Shown: positions 54,890 to 64,000 of the stretch, piece by piece
Numbering within the stretch: the first letter of the stretch is position 1
Layout: each line of letters begins with the position of its first letter
Notes under the pieces: model-generated
Databases searched by the model: none
What the model saw: the letters and a program-made list of their open reading frames with translations, nothing else
Told to the model about the DNA's origin: nothing
Program-made: the position numbers and the translations under genes
Assembly: GCA_964016885.1 (NCBI GenBank)
Contig: OZ024743.1
Span: 341,266,407-341,330,406 of the forward strand
Origin: Eledone cirrhosa
Lineage: Eukaryota; Mollusca; Cephalopoda; Octopoda; Eledonidae
Direction of reading: 5' to 3'
Length of the DNA: 64,000 bases

Positions 54890-55356
54890 GATGTTATCCA
54901 ACCTTCGTGTTATGTTCAGGGGCTAACCCTGGGTCACCTCTGATGGCATATTTGACTTCTTCATTAAACAAAGGGCTCCTTCTGCCACCCGGCACCACAA
55001 CGGCAGTATTTAACAGCCGAAGTAGAAAATGCCATCTCTTATTTAAACACTCTCTTCGTTTCAATTTACTCACTTTGCTTAGCCAGTTTTCTGAATTTGG
55101 ATGCACTAGACTCGCATACCTGGTCCTGCAGTTCCTTATCGACCGGGACCTCCCTATGTATACTGTAGATGTATACTTGGCCTTGCTGCTTTTGATGGGC
55201 TTCCTTGGCTTTATGTGGATAACTAGATGGTGATCAGTTGACAGCTCAGCCCTACTCCTAACTCGAACATCTAGCACGGAATCGAAGAGATCAGTGACAA
55301 TAACAATATCAATTATTGATCTCTCTCTCTGATTCCCCTTATACTATGTATATTTA
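54890..55356 (-). pseudogene. LINE APE endonuclease C-terminal fragment
   Basis: Minus strand: YT-stop-YKGNQRERSIIDIV (Trp to stop), IVTDLFDSVLDVRVRSRAEL, then STDHHLVIHIKPRKP. The last contains the DHHLV box that closes the APE-type endonuclease fold of LINEs. A basic linker continues to RRSPLFNEEVKYAIRGDPG. It represents the last strand of the endonuclease and the start of the linker to RT. It is a different family from the Tx1-like and RLE copies nearby. Confidence 0.75.
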
Positions 55357-56673
55357 TGAAGGCGTTGTGCTGGAAGAAGGTGTTCATAATAGAGGACCCA
55401 TTAATAGGACAGAAGTATAATAATGTCTAGCTAAACATCATATCTGGTGACCGTATCTCTGTCCGCTAGCAGCTTCACAGTCGGATTAAGCAATAAATGC
55501 CTTCAAGATTTTAATAGAAACAAACACCCTAACCATGGCCTAGTATCTAACTCTACTACCTGAACAATCAACCGACAATTTTACGAACCCTTCACATTGA
55601 ATAGGGACACACCCAACCATTTTGATGGATCATATAATATACAAGCGAATCTAACACAACCTCCCCATATCTCATATACCACCCCAAATACATGAACAAA
55701 TGATGACTCTATACATTATGCACGGGTACAGTGCAACTGCAGTCACCCAACAACTCTCCTTTAAATATTAAGTGCATGTATAAAAACATAAATCACCAGT
55801 GTGTGGTCAAAACCAAATTGCGGACTTATAAGTAAATGGGTGCAACATACAACATTTAAAAAAAAGATGGTATGTACACACGCAGTCATTCAGGGATCTC
55901 GGACTATGTAAGTCAACCGCCCTCGCCAAAAAATCTGGGATTTAAAACAGAATATGGAGTATACACTCTCCTGGTCAGTGTTAAGATTCGCCCACCCATG
56001 CCAAAATGAAAGACGCACCTGTAATATTTGTATGATGGAAGTACTAGAAATTATGTCTTGTTGAAATCAGTTGAACTCTCGATTTGATAGAATCATCAGC
56101 TGCTTCGCTAAATATGACACTGATGAGCATAGGATCTGATCCTGTATCACTGTATCCACTCTACTTGTAATACCTACCCCTACTACGTCCTACCTCCTAG
56201 AATCTTTAAATGCCTACATAAGGCATTAAGAATCTTCACTAAATACCACTCTGACTATCATAGGATCTGATGTTGTATTTCTGTATCCACTCTACTTATA
56301 ACACATACCCTTTACAACACCCTACCTTCCACCGACTTGTATCGGTGCCTGCTGGCCCCAAAAGTAAATCCCAATTAGATAAATCTAATACTCTGCCCAC
56401 CAAGTTAACTTATTACCTTTCAACAATATCATCATATGTGGTCACTCCGGCCTGGGTTAATCCTTCTTTCTTTCCTTCCCTTCTACTTCCCTCATCTCTT
56501 TTTTTTCTCATCTTCTTCCCCCTCCTTCCATATTCACAATACATAAATTAAGTAGGTTTTTGACCAGCATTAATCCTTCCTCTTTCTAAATTACATTCAC
56601 AAATATAACATTTTTCTCATTGGTCATTTAGATTGTGATCTCTCCTCCTACTTACGTATAGTAATTCACCTTG

Positions 56674-56683
<10 letters not shown>
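55357..56683. other. spacer with a two-unit repeat
   Basis: A unit with CATAGGATCTGAT...GTAT...CTGTATCCACTCTACTT occurs at about 56118-56215 and again at 56237-56330, diverged. I see no gene. Long frames in the pyrimidine-rich stretch near 56270-56551 are not convincing. Confidence 0.45.

Positions 56684-56763
<80 letters not shown>
56684..56763. repeat. (CT)n-(TA)n microsatellite
   Basis: CT to 56708, then about 54 bp of TA. Confidence 0.95.
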
Positions 56764-56766
<3 letters not shown>

Positions 56767-56808
56767 ATCGGTTACTTTTGCTTATTTTTGCATATCATTA
56801 TTGGCTAT

Positions 56809-56998
56809 AAGGGCGGTGAATTGGCAGTATCGGTAGAGGGTCGGACATGCTTTCCAGCATAGTTACTTCCCTTTACGATCTGAGTTCAAATCCGGCAGAG
56901 GTTAACTTGGCCTTTCATCCTTACGGGGTCGATAAAATAAAGTACCAGTAATGTACTGTGTAATTGCTGGCCTTGTGCCTAAAATAAAAACAATTATT
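56809..56998 (+). mobile_element. octopus-type SINE
   Basis: From AGGGCGGTGAATTGGCAGTA to AATAAAAACAATTATTGG. It lies between GGCTATAAG and GGTTATACGCATAG, part of which recurs after the next copy. Confidence 0.95.
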
Positions 56999-57011
56999 GG
57001 TTATACGCATA

Positions 57012-57207
57012 GGGTGGTGAATTGGCAGTATCGGTAGAGGGTCGGGCGCCATGCTTTGCATCACAATTACGTCCCTTTACGCACTGAGTTCAAATCCCGC
57101 CGAGGTTAACTTTGCCGTTCATCCTTATGGGGTCGATAAAATAAAGTACCAGTAATACACTGGTATAATTGCTGGCCTTGTGCCAAAAGTAGAAACAATT
57201 ATTGGCT
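57012..57207 (+). mobile_element. octopus-type SINE
   Basis: From AGGGTGGTGAATTGGCAGTA to AGTAGAAACAATTATTGG. ATTGG(T/C)TATACGCATAG is present on both sides (56996 and 57202), a likely target-site duplication. Confidence 0.95.
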
Positions 57208-58526
57208 ATACGCATAGTATACACAAATGTCCATACACTTAATGTTTATGTGTGACAATTGGCTTCGGGGTTCAGTTATGGGCACCACTTTGGAGAAGGT
57301 ATTATTGAACTGGCTCTTCGTCGGGCACATGAACAGATATATGACAATAGAAATAATTGTCAGAGAAAATGTTTGCTTCAAACAGCGGGGATATCATATT
57401 TGAAACATGGGAAGCAAATCTGGCTTGAAATCTGTCTGCAGACTAATTTTTAGAAGTTTTTTTATATATATATATATATATGCACATATATGATTTCTAG
57501 TCTCATGTCTATGTCGAAATAGTCTCTTTAGTTTATTTTCCCTTGGGACTCTGGCTGGCATTAATTTGTGTATGACTGACCACTACATAGCCAAAATCAA
57601 TACATTGGCGTTATATATATATTGAGAATAAATTTAGATCTGTATATATACAGATTGGGTAACCGAGGCATCACCATATTGAGATAGGGTGTGTGTGCAA
57701 AGGAGAGATAGGAAGAGGGAGAGAGAGATATATACATATAGAGAGAGAGAAAGATAGAGAAAGGGAGAGGGAGAAAGAGAGTGTGTGCGTGCGTGGGCGT
57801 GTGAATCTTTGTAGGTATATATGTTTAAATATATCGCAAAAATATGTATACATACACGAGGGACTGTTTGTATTTATTACTGACAACATCTGTTGACTCC
57901 CTGGCCATTGGAGAGCGTGCTTTTCATAGTAAGCATTATATAAGCATATAAATACATATCAAAAGAAGGTAATATGTATGGAAACCTACATACATTTTTG
58001 TCAGACATTTAAGTAAGTGTAAGAATTCTTAATGTTCAAAACACATTTTAAAGCACACATTGGTATAGGTTTGATTTTAATGCTTGAAATATTGATTGGG
58101 TCCTTCGATACTGAACCGTCCAATTGTCATGCCATAACATTTCATGAAAGTCGTCTAGTCGTCATTTCGATATTTACAAGCCATAGTATGTTTGTTTAAC
58201 CATTTTGTCGCTAATTACACCGTGTAAGATAGTATTGGTTCCCTGGTTCTAAGTCTCATTTCCTGGTTTGTTATATCCCATTATTATACAAAAACACTAT
58301 TATTTAATCAGAAGTTTGGGTTTGTGATCAGTAGTTTGATATTTCAAAATTTTCATATTTTTCAAGAAAAATCACATTTTTCAAGAAAAATCACAATTTA
58401 TCAGTTCATATAATTAAATCAACAGAGTATATATATTTATTTTATTACACAAGCTTATCAAAATCAAACAAATAAAAACAAATAACACTTATAAAGCAAC
58501 TTATACACGTCAGAAATGACTGGATT
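57208..58526. other. AT-rich spacer
   Basis: A (GA)n-rich run lies at 57705-57782. TTTTCAAGAAAAATCACA is directly repeated near 58362-58394. The frame at 57259-57453 has no motif I know. Confidence 0.4.
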
Positions 58527-59620
58527 TTCTGGATTTGCGGTTGTAGCCCAGGTCGTATTCCCGCACTAGCCCCCAGATATAGTCCCCTATCATTTCTCCA
58601 TTGTAGTGGCCCTGGTACCTCCGCTCTATCTCTTTCACATCTTGGTGGAATCGTTCGCCTTGTTTTTCTGAGTAGGCGCCCATATTGTCCTTGAATTATT
58701 CCATGTGAGCGTCCAGCATATGGAGTTTAAGCGACATCCTGCATCCCATGGCGCCAAAAGCCTTTATCAGATCCCGCACCAGTTGCTGGTAGTTTTCAGC
58801 TCTGTAGTTGCCCAGGAATCCCTTAACAACTGCTTTGAAACAGTTCCATGCTGTTCTCTCAATCCTATTGAGCTTATTGGAGAACTCGGTAGACTCAAAA
58901 ACCTTCTTTATCTGAGGTTCAACAAAAATTCCACCTTTGATTTTGGCCTCGGATAACTTGGGGAATAACTCAAGAAGGTACTTAAAGCAGCTGCTTCTTG
59001 GTTGAGAGCCTTTACAAATTGCTTCATCAACACCAACTTAATGTGCAGTGGCGGCATGAGCACAATCCTGAGATCAACCAGTGGCTCCCACACGACATTC
59101 CGAGTCCCAACTATAAATTCTGTTCGCTGCTCCCAGTTCTTTCTTTTGTAGTGGTCAGAGGTGGCTCTGCAGACACAAAGGCAGAGGAAGCATTGGAATT
59201 TGATAAAGCCTCCTTGGAGTCCAAGCAAGAATGTCACCATCTTGAAGTCTCCAATGATTTCTCAATTGTACTGGTTGTATTGCAGAGCTTCCAAGAGGAC
59301 TTTCACACTGTAGTAATCTTCCTTCAGGCAGACTGAATGAGCTAGGGGAAGTGTCGGGAACTCGTTTCCATTGTGGAGCAGGACAGCCTTCAAACTTGTG
59401 GTGGAGCTGTCTATAAATACCCGCCACTCCTTGGGCACAAACGGAACCCCAGTAATGTCAACCAGTCCAGGCACGTCATGGCAGAATCAGAGGCCATCCC
59501 TAAGAGTGTAAAAGCCTGAGAAAGGTTCGTGTCAACTTCTCTGACTTTTCACCTGCACTTCCTCCTTGACCAAGTTTCACTGCTTCATTCTGGAGACGAA
59601 TGCTTAAAACATAACTCACC
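58527..59620 (-). pseudogene. broken gene of an uncharacterised invertebrate protein family
   Basis: Minus strand, about 310-330 codons in several frames. The order is PFVPKEWRVFIDSSTTSLKA, VLLHNGNEFPTLPLAHS, EDYYSVKVLLEALQYNQY, then FLLGLQGGFIKFQCFLCL with C and SDHYKRKNWEQRTEF. PLVDLRIVLMPPLHIKLVLM and KQFVKALNQE follow. Then come NRIERTAWNCFKAVVKGFLG, GCRMSLKLHMLDAHME-stop-F, GERFHQDVKEIERRYQGHYN and MIGDYIWGLVREYD. The pattern C-x2-C...HY, PPLHIKLGLMK and GERFHQD...RYQG is one I recall from predicted proteins of unknown function in many invertebrates, where it behaves like a dispersed family. At least one stop and two to three frameshifts occur. A transposon-borne gene is likely. No catalytic motif is recognised. 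Confidence 0.7.
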
Positions 59621-60596
59621 GTTTATTCAGGGTGCGAAAATCCAGTATCTATGAATCTCTTTAATCCACTTTTTAAAAATGTTATACTTTATTGCACTTT
59701 TATAATTTTCTTTAGGTATTACTCTTTATTTTATAATTTTAATTTTAACCTGAAACATATATAAAAAAATCATTTAACATAAGCAAATTAAACTTATATA
59801 CAACGTAAAATCCAGCATACAAATAATTCTAGTGAATAGCTTAGAATTTTTACAAAGCCAAACTTTTAACTGTTTAATAGCACTTTTTTTAAATTTATTA
59901 GGGACCTAAGCAACACAAAAAAAGTGATTGCAAGCCAGGAACAGAGAGAACAATTATTTTTGTTACACGGTGTTATTTGTCAATTTGCAGGTCTGCTACC
60001 CAGGGACTGGTGTCAGTTAAAATGAAACATCACCAAGCTTATCTTTTGTTCTTGTATGTTAACATATAATTATCTATCAGATAAAATTGTTCTTTACACT
60101 TTATTATTCAATACTTTTAGTTATTTAATGTTTAAACATTCAGAATGGTTTTACGTTCATCATCATCTATTGACTGCATTTAGTAGACGACCAAAATCCG
60201 CTTCATTGCGGAATTTGATCACAGAATGCAAAGTAACAGAGAAAATACTGAAAAGTATCAAGTCCGACGCTTTACCAATTCCGGCAATTATCTGCCATAC
60301 ACATGCATCTTGTTGAATCGATCCAGAATTTGTAAATGGCATGATTAACCTCGGCAGTATTTAAACACATAGTGACGAGAGACGGTATAAATGCTACAGG
60401 ATACAGTTACGAAATGTGGTGAAAATTCCGGTTTCCGATCCTTGTCCTTCTGCCAAAAAGAACATACGCGATAATACCAGGGAAGCAGAAGGACGAAGAA
60501 AATGTGAAATACGAATTGTAGCGCGAAAGTAAAGTGAGGAAGAGGAAGTAAGGTGAAGGCGTGGTGTGCTAAACCTTTGTATTGTTAGCCAGATCG
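59621..60596. other. AT-rich spacer with a decayed SINE
   Basis: Around 60195-60300 (minus) GCGGAATTTGATCACAGAAT and GTCCGACGCTTTACCAATTC correspond to the SINE B-box and head, heavily mutated. I see no gene. Confidence 0.45.
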
Positions 60597-60597
60597 A

Positions 60598-60822
60598 AGG
60601 GTGGTGGATTGGCAGTATCGGTGGAAGGTCGGACACCATGCTTTGCAGCATAGAGTTACGGCCCTTTATGATCTGCGATCAAATCCCACCGAGGTTAACT
60701 TTGCCTTTCATCCTTACGGGGTACGATAAAATAAAGCACCAGTCACGCACTGTGGTCGATTTAATCGACTTTCCCCTCCCCCAAAATTGTGACCATTGTG
60801 CCTAAATAAGAAACCCTTATTA
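60598..60822 (+). mobile_element. SINE (long-tail subfamily), full length
   Basis: From AGGGTGGTGGATTGGCAGTA to AATAAGAAACCCTTATTAG, with GTGGTCGATTTAATCGACTT in the tail. Confidence 0.95.
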
Positions 60823-60984
60823 GACAGATCGGTTGACATGGAAGTAGGTGGCGACGGTGAGATCAATTAAATTTTGGAATCAAAACAAAAGTTCATGTAC
60901 AAATTATAATACATACACACATTTTTATACATTGTTCACTTTTCATTCTACACCAACTGATTTAATACAAATCGTGATATGTCA

Positions 60985-61110
60985 GCGCTCAACTTGAGGA
61001 TGCAAATCCCGCTAGGTCGAATTTGCCTTATACATTTTCATGGGTCATGAGATAAAGTACCAGTTAAACACGCAGTTCCTTCAACTTAGTTGTAGCCCTT
61101 TATATGTTTG
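60985..61110 (+). mobile_element. decayed SINE, middle part
   Basis: GAGGATGCAAATCCCGCTAG (B-box), GAATTTGCCTTATACATTTT and ATGAGATAAAGTACCAGTTA match the SINE body with many changes. Confidence 0.65.
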
Positions 61111-61984
61111 ATTTTTACTTTATATGTATAATAATAATGAAAAAAAATCAATAATAATAAAACGTCTCAGAACTAAACTACAATACTAAAAGTCATAGTA
61201 CTGAAGTAATTTTATCTCAATATCTTCTTTTTCAATTCGTCATTTCTGGCAGTAAATTATTCAATATTTTCCGCTGTCATCATTCAACTGATAATTTTCG
61301 TTTGTAAACAATGACGAAAATTTCCTTAATTTGAATATTATTTTCAATCGATATCTGCAATACGTGTGTGAAACATTTTTTTTTCCTTTTCAATTTTTAT
61401 TTTTTTGGCTCTTTTACCTGAAGCATGTTATCTTAAGCCACTTAATAACACGGGACAGCACGTTCTTGAAACAATTGATATCTGTTTTAACGAATACAAT
61501 TTTATTTTAGAACAGAACGAAACATTTTATCAAATACAAAAGAATGATCTGGAACAACTGTTGAATTATTAAAAAGAAAATTAAATGTCACTTAAAATGC
61601 TTTTAAGGTGTCTTAACTAAATTTGTGATTTAAATCAGCAAGCTTGGTTTCGATCTTGGCAGCTTTACCATTTCAAATTTCACAAGAGAGAAACAAGAAC
61701 AACACGACGAAAATCAAGATAAACATTTATAATTTGTGGAAATGGAAACATAATGATCTTTAAGGCTTCGTACTCAACTCCCGAAAGATAAACCGGGAGA
61801 AAGACATAGATAAAATGTTGAAAAGGATACGGCTTGAAACATCAATATGGTATTATAAAATACATCAAGTCAAAAATACTAGGCATTATTTCTGTCTCTT
61901 CTCAATTACTTTTATTTATCTCATCTCCACTGGCTCTCCATTCTTATACCCACAGGCTCATGCCCATATACACAACCTTCATGG
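61111..61984. other. AT-rich spacer, no gene seen
   Basis: No repeat family or coding pattern was recognised, apart from a short TAATAA run near 61127-61160. Confidence 0.4.
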
Positions 61985-62172
61985 GGATTGGCAGTATCAG
62001 TAGAGGGTCCGACGCCATGCTTTGCAACAAAGGGTTACGGCCCTTTATGGTTTGAGTTCAAATCGCGCCGTGGTTAAACTTTGCCTTTCATATCTTACGG
62101 GGTCGATAAAATAAAGTACCAGTAATGTACTGGGATAATTGCTGGTCTTGTGCCAAAAGTAGAAACAAGTAT
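61985..62172 (+). mobile_element. octopus-type SINE
   Basis: From GGATTGGCAGTATCAGTAGA to AGTAGAAACAAGTATTTCTT. Confidence 0.94.
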
Positions 62173-62188
62173 TTCTTCTATATCTATG

Positions 62189-62410
62189 GCGCTGGATTGG
62201 CAGTATCGGTAGCGGATCGGACGCCATGTTTTGCAGCATAGAGTTATCGCCCTTTATGATCTTCGTTCGAATGCCTCCGCGGTTAACTTTGCCATTCATC
62301 CTTACGGGGTCGATAAAATAAAGTACCAATCACGAACTGGGGTCGATTTAATCGACTCCCCCCCCAAAAAAAAATTGCTGGCATTGTACCTATATAAGAC
62401 ACCATTATTT
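62189..62410 (+). mobile_element. SINE (long-tail subfamily)
   Basis: From GGCGCTGGATTGGCAGTATC to TATAAGACACCATTATTTC. TATTTCTTCTATATCTA is present before (62170-62186) and after (62405-62421) the element, a clean target-site duplication. Confidence 0.95.
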
Positions 62411-64000
62411 CTTCTATATCTAGCTACATACACATACATACATACATACATATATATACCATGAAGATTATTGTTTATACAACTACATCTAATTTACTAA
62501 CTGCGACCCATCACTTTTCCACTGTTTTCCACCACTCTGTTTTCCATCCCTCTTTCTTATTCTCTCTCCCGACTTCCTTACCTTTATCGCCTTCCCTCTC
62601 TACCGTAGTTTATCTGCTGTTTAGGGCCGCCCCCTCTCCTGCTTTTTGTCTCACCCATCATTCCTCCTCTTCTATCTCGTTTTCTGCACCCATCCCACTC
62701 TTAGACAAAAAACAGCTGGGTTTCAAGCTTTAGGCACATCCTGTGTCATGTTATCTCTGTCCGTTCCTCCTTTAATCCTTCGATGGACAATCACTTGTCT
62801 GACTGCTCTTTTCTTTGTCCGCTTCTCTCTTATTTAATGAATGTTCTCTGAGAGGCTAAGTTCCCTCTTAGGGTTACTACACTGCACACTCAGGTCTCTT
62901 TCTGTCCAGTTTTGCTTAAGTTGAATACCCCAATATTATCTCTATTGACCTGTTTTCTATGCGTCGTAGGTCCTTGTCAATCCCTAATAGTTTGCTTGCA
63001 CTTAAATCTCTGTAAGTATTGGTCCTGTTCACATTCTATTCATCTCAACTTAACATACCTAATGCTACATTAACTAATTTAATGAGAAGTTGTTTCAAAG
63101 ACTTTGAGGGGAAGAGGAATTGAGGCATGATTTCGCTCCTTCATATCTGCTTAGGCTGCTATATTCGAAGGTGGCTATGTCATTCAATCTGATATTTCAT
63201 GGAGATATTAACAGTAACCAGTAATAAAACTCATTGATGTACATTGCATTTTCTAGTGCTACAGCAGATGTCATCCAAATTTTTGTATTGCCACTTTGTT
63301 TAACCCATGTCAGCTGTAATCATCCACATAATATAATATATGACTAGGTTATACAATACCTTCTTCCTTTTCGAAGAGATTTGAGGGATATTTGACAACT
63401 ATTTTCTATAAATTGAATCAGAGCATTACTGCTCCTGTCGATGGCTCATAATGTTATTTTTGCTGTTATGAATAATGAATAGTTGCCACCTGAAGGCTAT
63501 AACAACCTCAGTTTACAGAAGCAGCCAGTCTGTCGAAAGTGACCGCCTACAAGCTTAAGATATATTAAGAATATGTTTCATATGTATTTACATTTACATT
63601 ACTACAGAAAACACATTATATTGATCACCAATTAGACAGAAAAATTAAATCACGCTGAGTCTGGAGCGATAGACTCCGAACTATTCCCAATTATTCATTT
63701 CCTCACACAGCATGCAAGCCAGTTGATTTATAACGTCACACATTATTATGTTTCCTTTCATTACAAAGCATGCTGTAAAATACGTAAATCGTATTATGTA
63801 TGCTATCAAATCTTAAATCATTCAGAAAGGACCTTTCATTTTCTATTCAATGTTTCAGCAGAGTGAGTTGGAATCGATTCTTTTCGTGCCATTCACAAAG
63901 ACAAAGCTATTATTGTCTCAGTAGTTAGGGTTGACAATCGGATTGGTCAATAAACTTGACACTTTACTGTTGTCAGATACAACAAATATCGCTGAGCGTT
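62411..64000. other. 1.6 kb, no gene recognised
   Basis: Apart from CATA repeats near 62425-62458 and pyrimidine-rich sequence at 62510-62700, this is unassigned. The plus frame at 62461-62733 is Ser/Pro/His-rich from pyrimidine-rich DNA and lacks any motif. Confidence 0.4.

Noticed and set aside
54618..54943. Leu, Ser, Pro and Phe homopolymer proteins
   Set aside because: Pure artefacts of the (TTC)n/(TCC)n tract.
62461..62837. Ser/Pro/His-rich plus-strand frames near the window end
   Set aside because: Pyrimidine-rich DNA with no motif. I could not support a gene.

Overview
This window reads as repeat-rich intergenic DNA from a cephalopod, most likely an octopus. The main evidence is about two dozen copies of a tRNA-derived SINE. 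Its head (GGGCGGTGGATTGGCAGTAT), B-box (GAGTTCAAATCCCGC) and body (GGTCGATAAAATAAAGTACC) are the type I know from octopus genomes. Very long (TA)n, (CA)n, (GT)n, (GA)n and triplet tracts and AT-rich spacer agree with this. I found no intact host protein-coding gene, no real tRNA or rRNA gene and no CRISPR array. Every protein-like segment I recognise except one comes from a mobile element, and all are broken by stops, frameshifts or deletions.

Layout. 0.4-2.4 kb: a LINE reverse transcriptase remnant of the restriction-like-endonuclease (RLE) type meets an oppositely oriented Tx1/L1-like LINE. 3-5.2 kb: SINEs and an RLE-LINE tail. 5.8-11.4 kb: AT-rich DNA with no recognisable gene. 11.6-13.7 kb: a perfect 51-bp-arm hairpin, a 390-bp direct repeat pair, and short palindromic derivatives of a Penelope-like element (PLE). 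16.2-19.5 kb: the parent-type PLE, with RT and GIY-YIG remnants between inverted arms of about 0.9 kb. 19.8 kb: a hammerhead ribozyme on the minus strand, between two (TA)n tracts. 20.9-24.2 kb: a nearly full-length APE-type LINE with C-terminal C2H2 zinc fingers. 25.2-25.6 kb: a 131-bp-arm inverted-repeat element. 29.7-32.8 kb: a long degraded Tx1-like LINE. 33.6-36.7 kb: a SINE cluster. 37.4-38.2 kb: a foldback structure. 40.6-45.1 kb: two stacked RLE-LINE 3' ends, then a Tx1-like LINE head to head. 45.7-45.9 kb: a perfect 59-bp-arm PLE palindrome. 50-52 kb: a Tx1-like LINE whose ORF1 follows a GC-rich 5' region. 53.4-55.4 kb: two more LINE remnants. 58.5-59.6 kb: a broken gene of an uncharacterised invertebrate protein family. 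60-62.4 kb: SINEs. 62.4-64 kb: nothing recognised.

The most interesting unit is the PLE family. One long copy and two complete mini-copies share one plan: (TA)n, an inverted arm, a second arm, a terminal tail of about 90 bp, then (TA)n. Differences between copies appear in both arms of each copy, as if one arm is copied from the other during each replication. Together with the hammerhead ribozyme in a neighbouring (TA)n-bounded unit, this suggests a family of small, structured, (TA)n-targeting retroelements. No searches or folding programs were run. Identities are by eye, and clade names come from remembered motif patterns.
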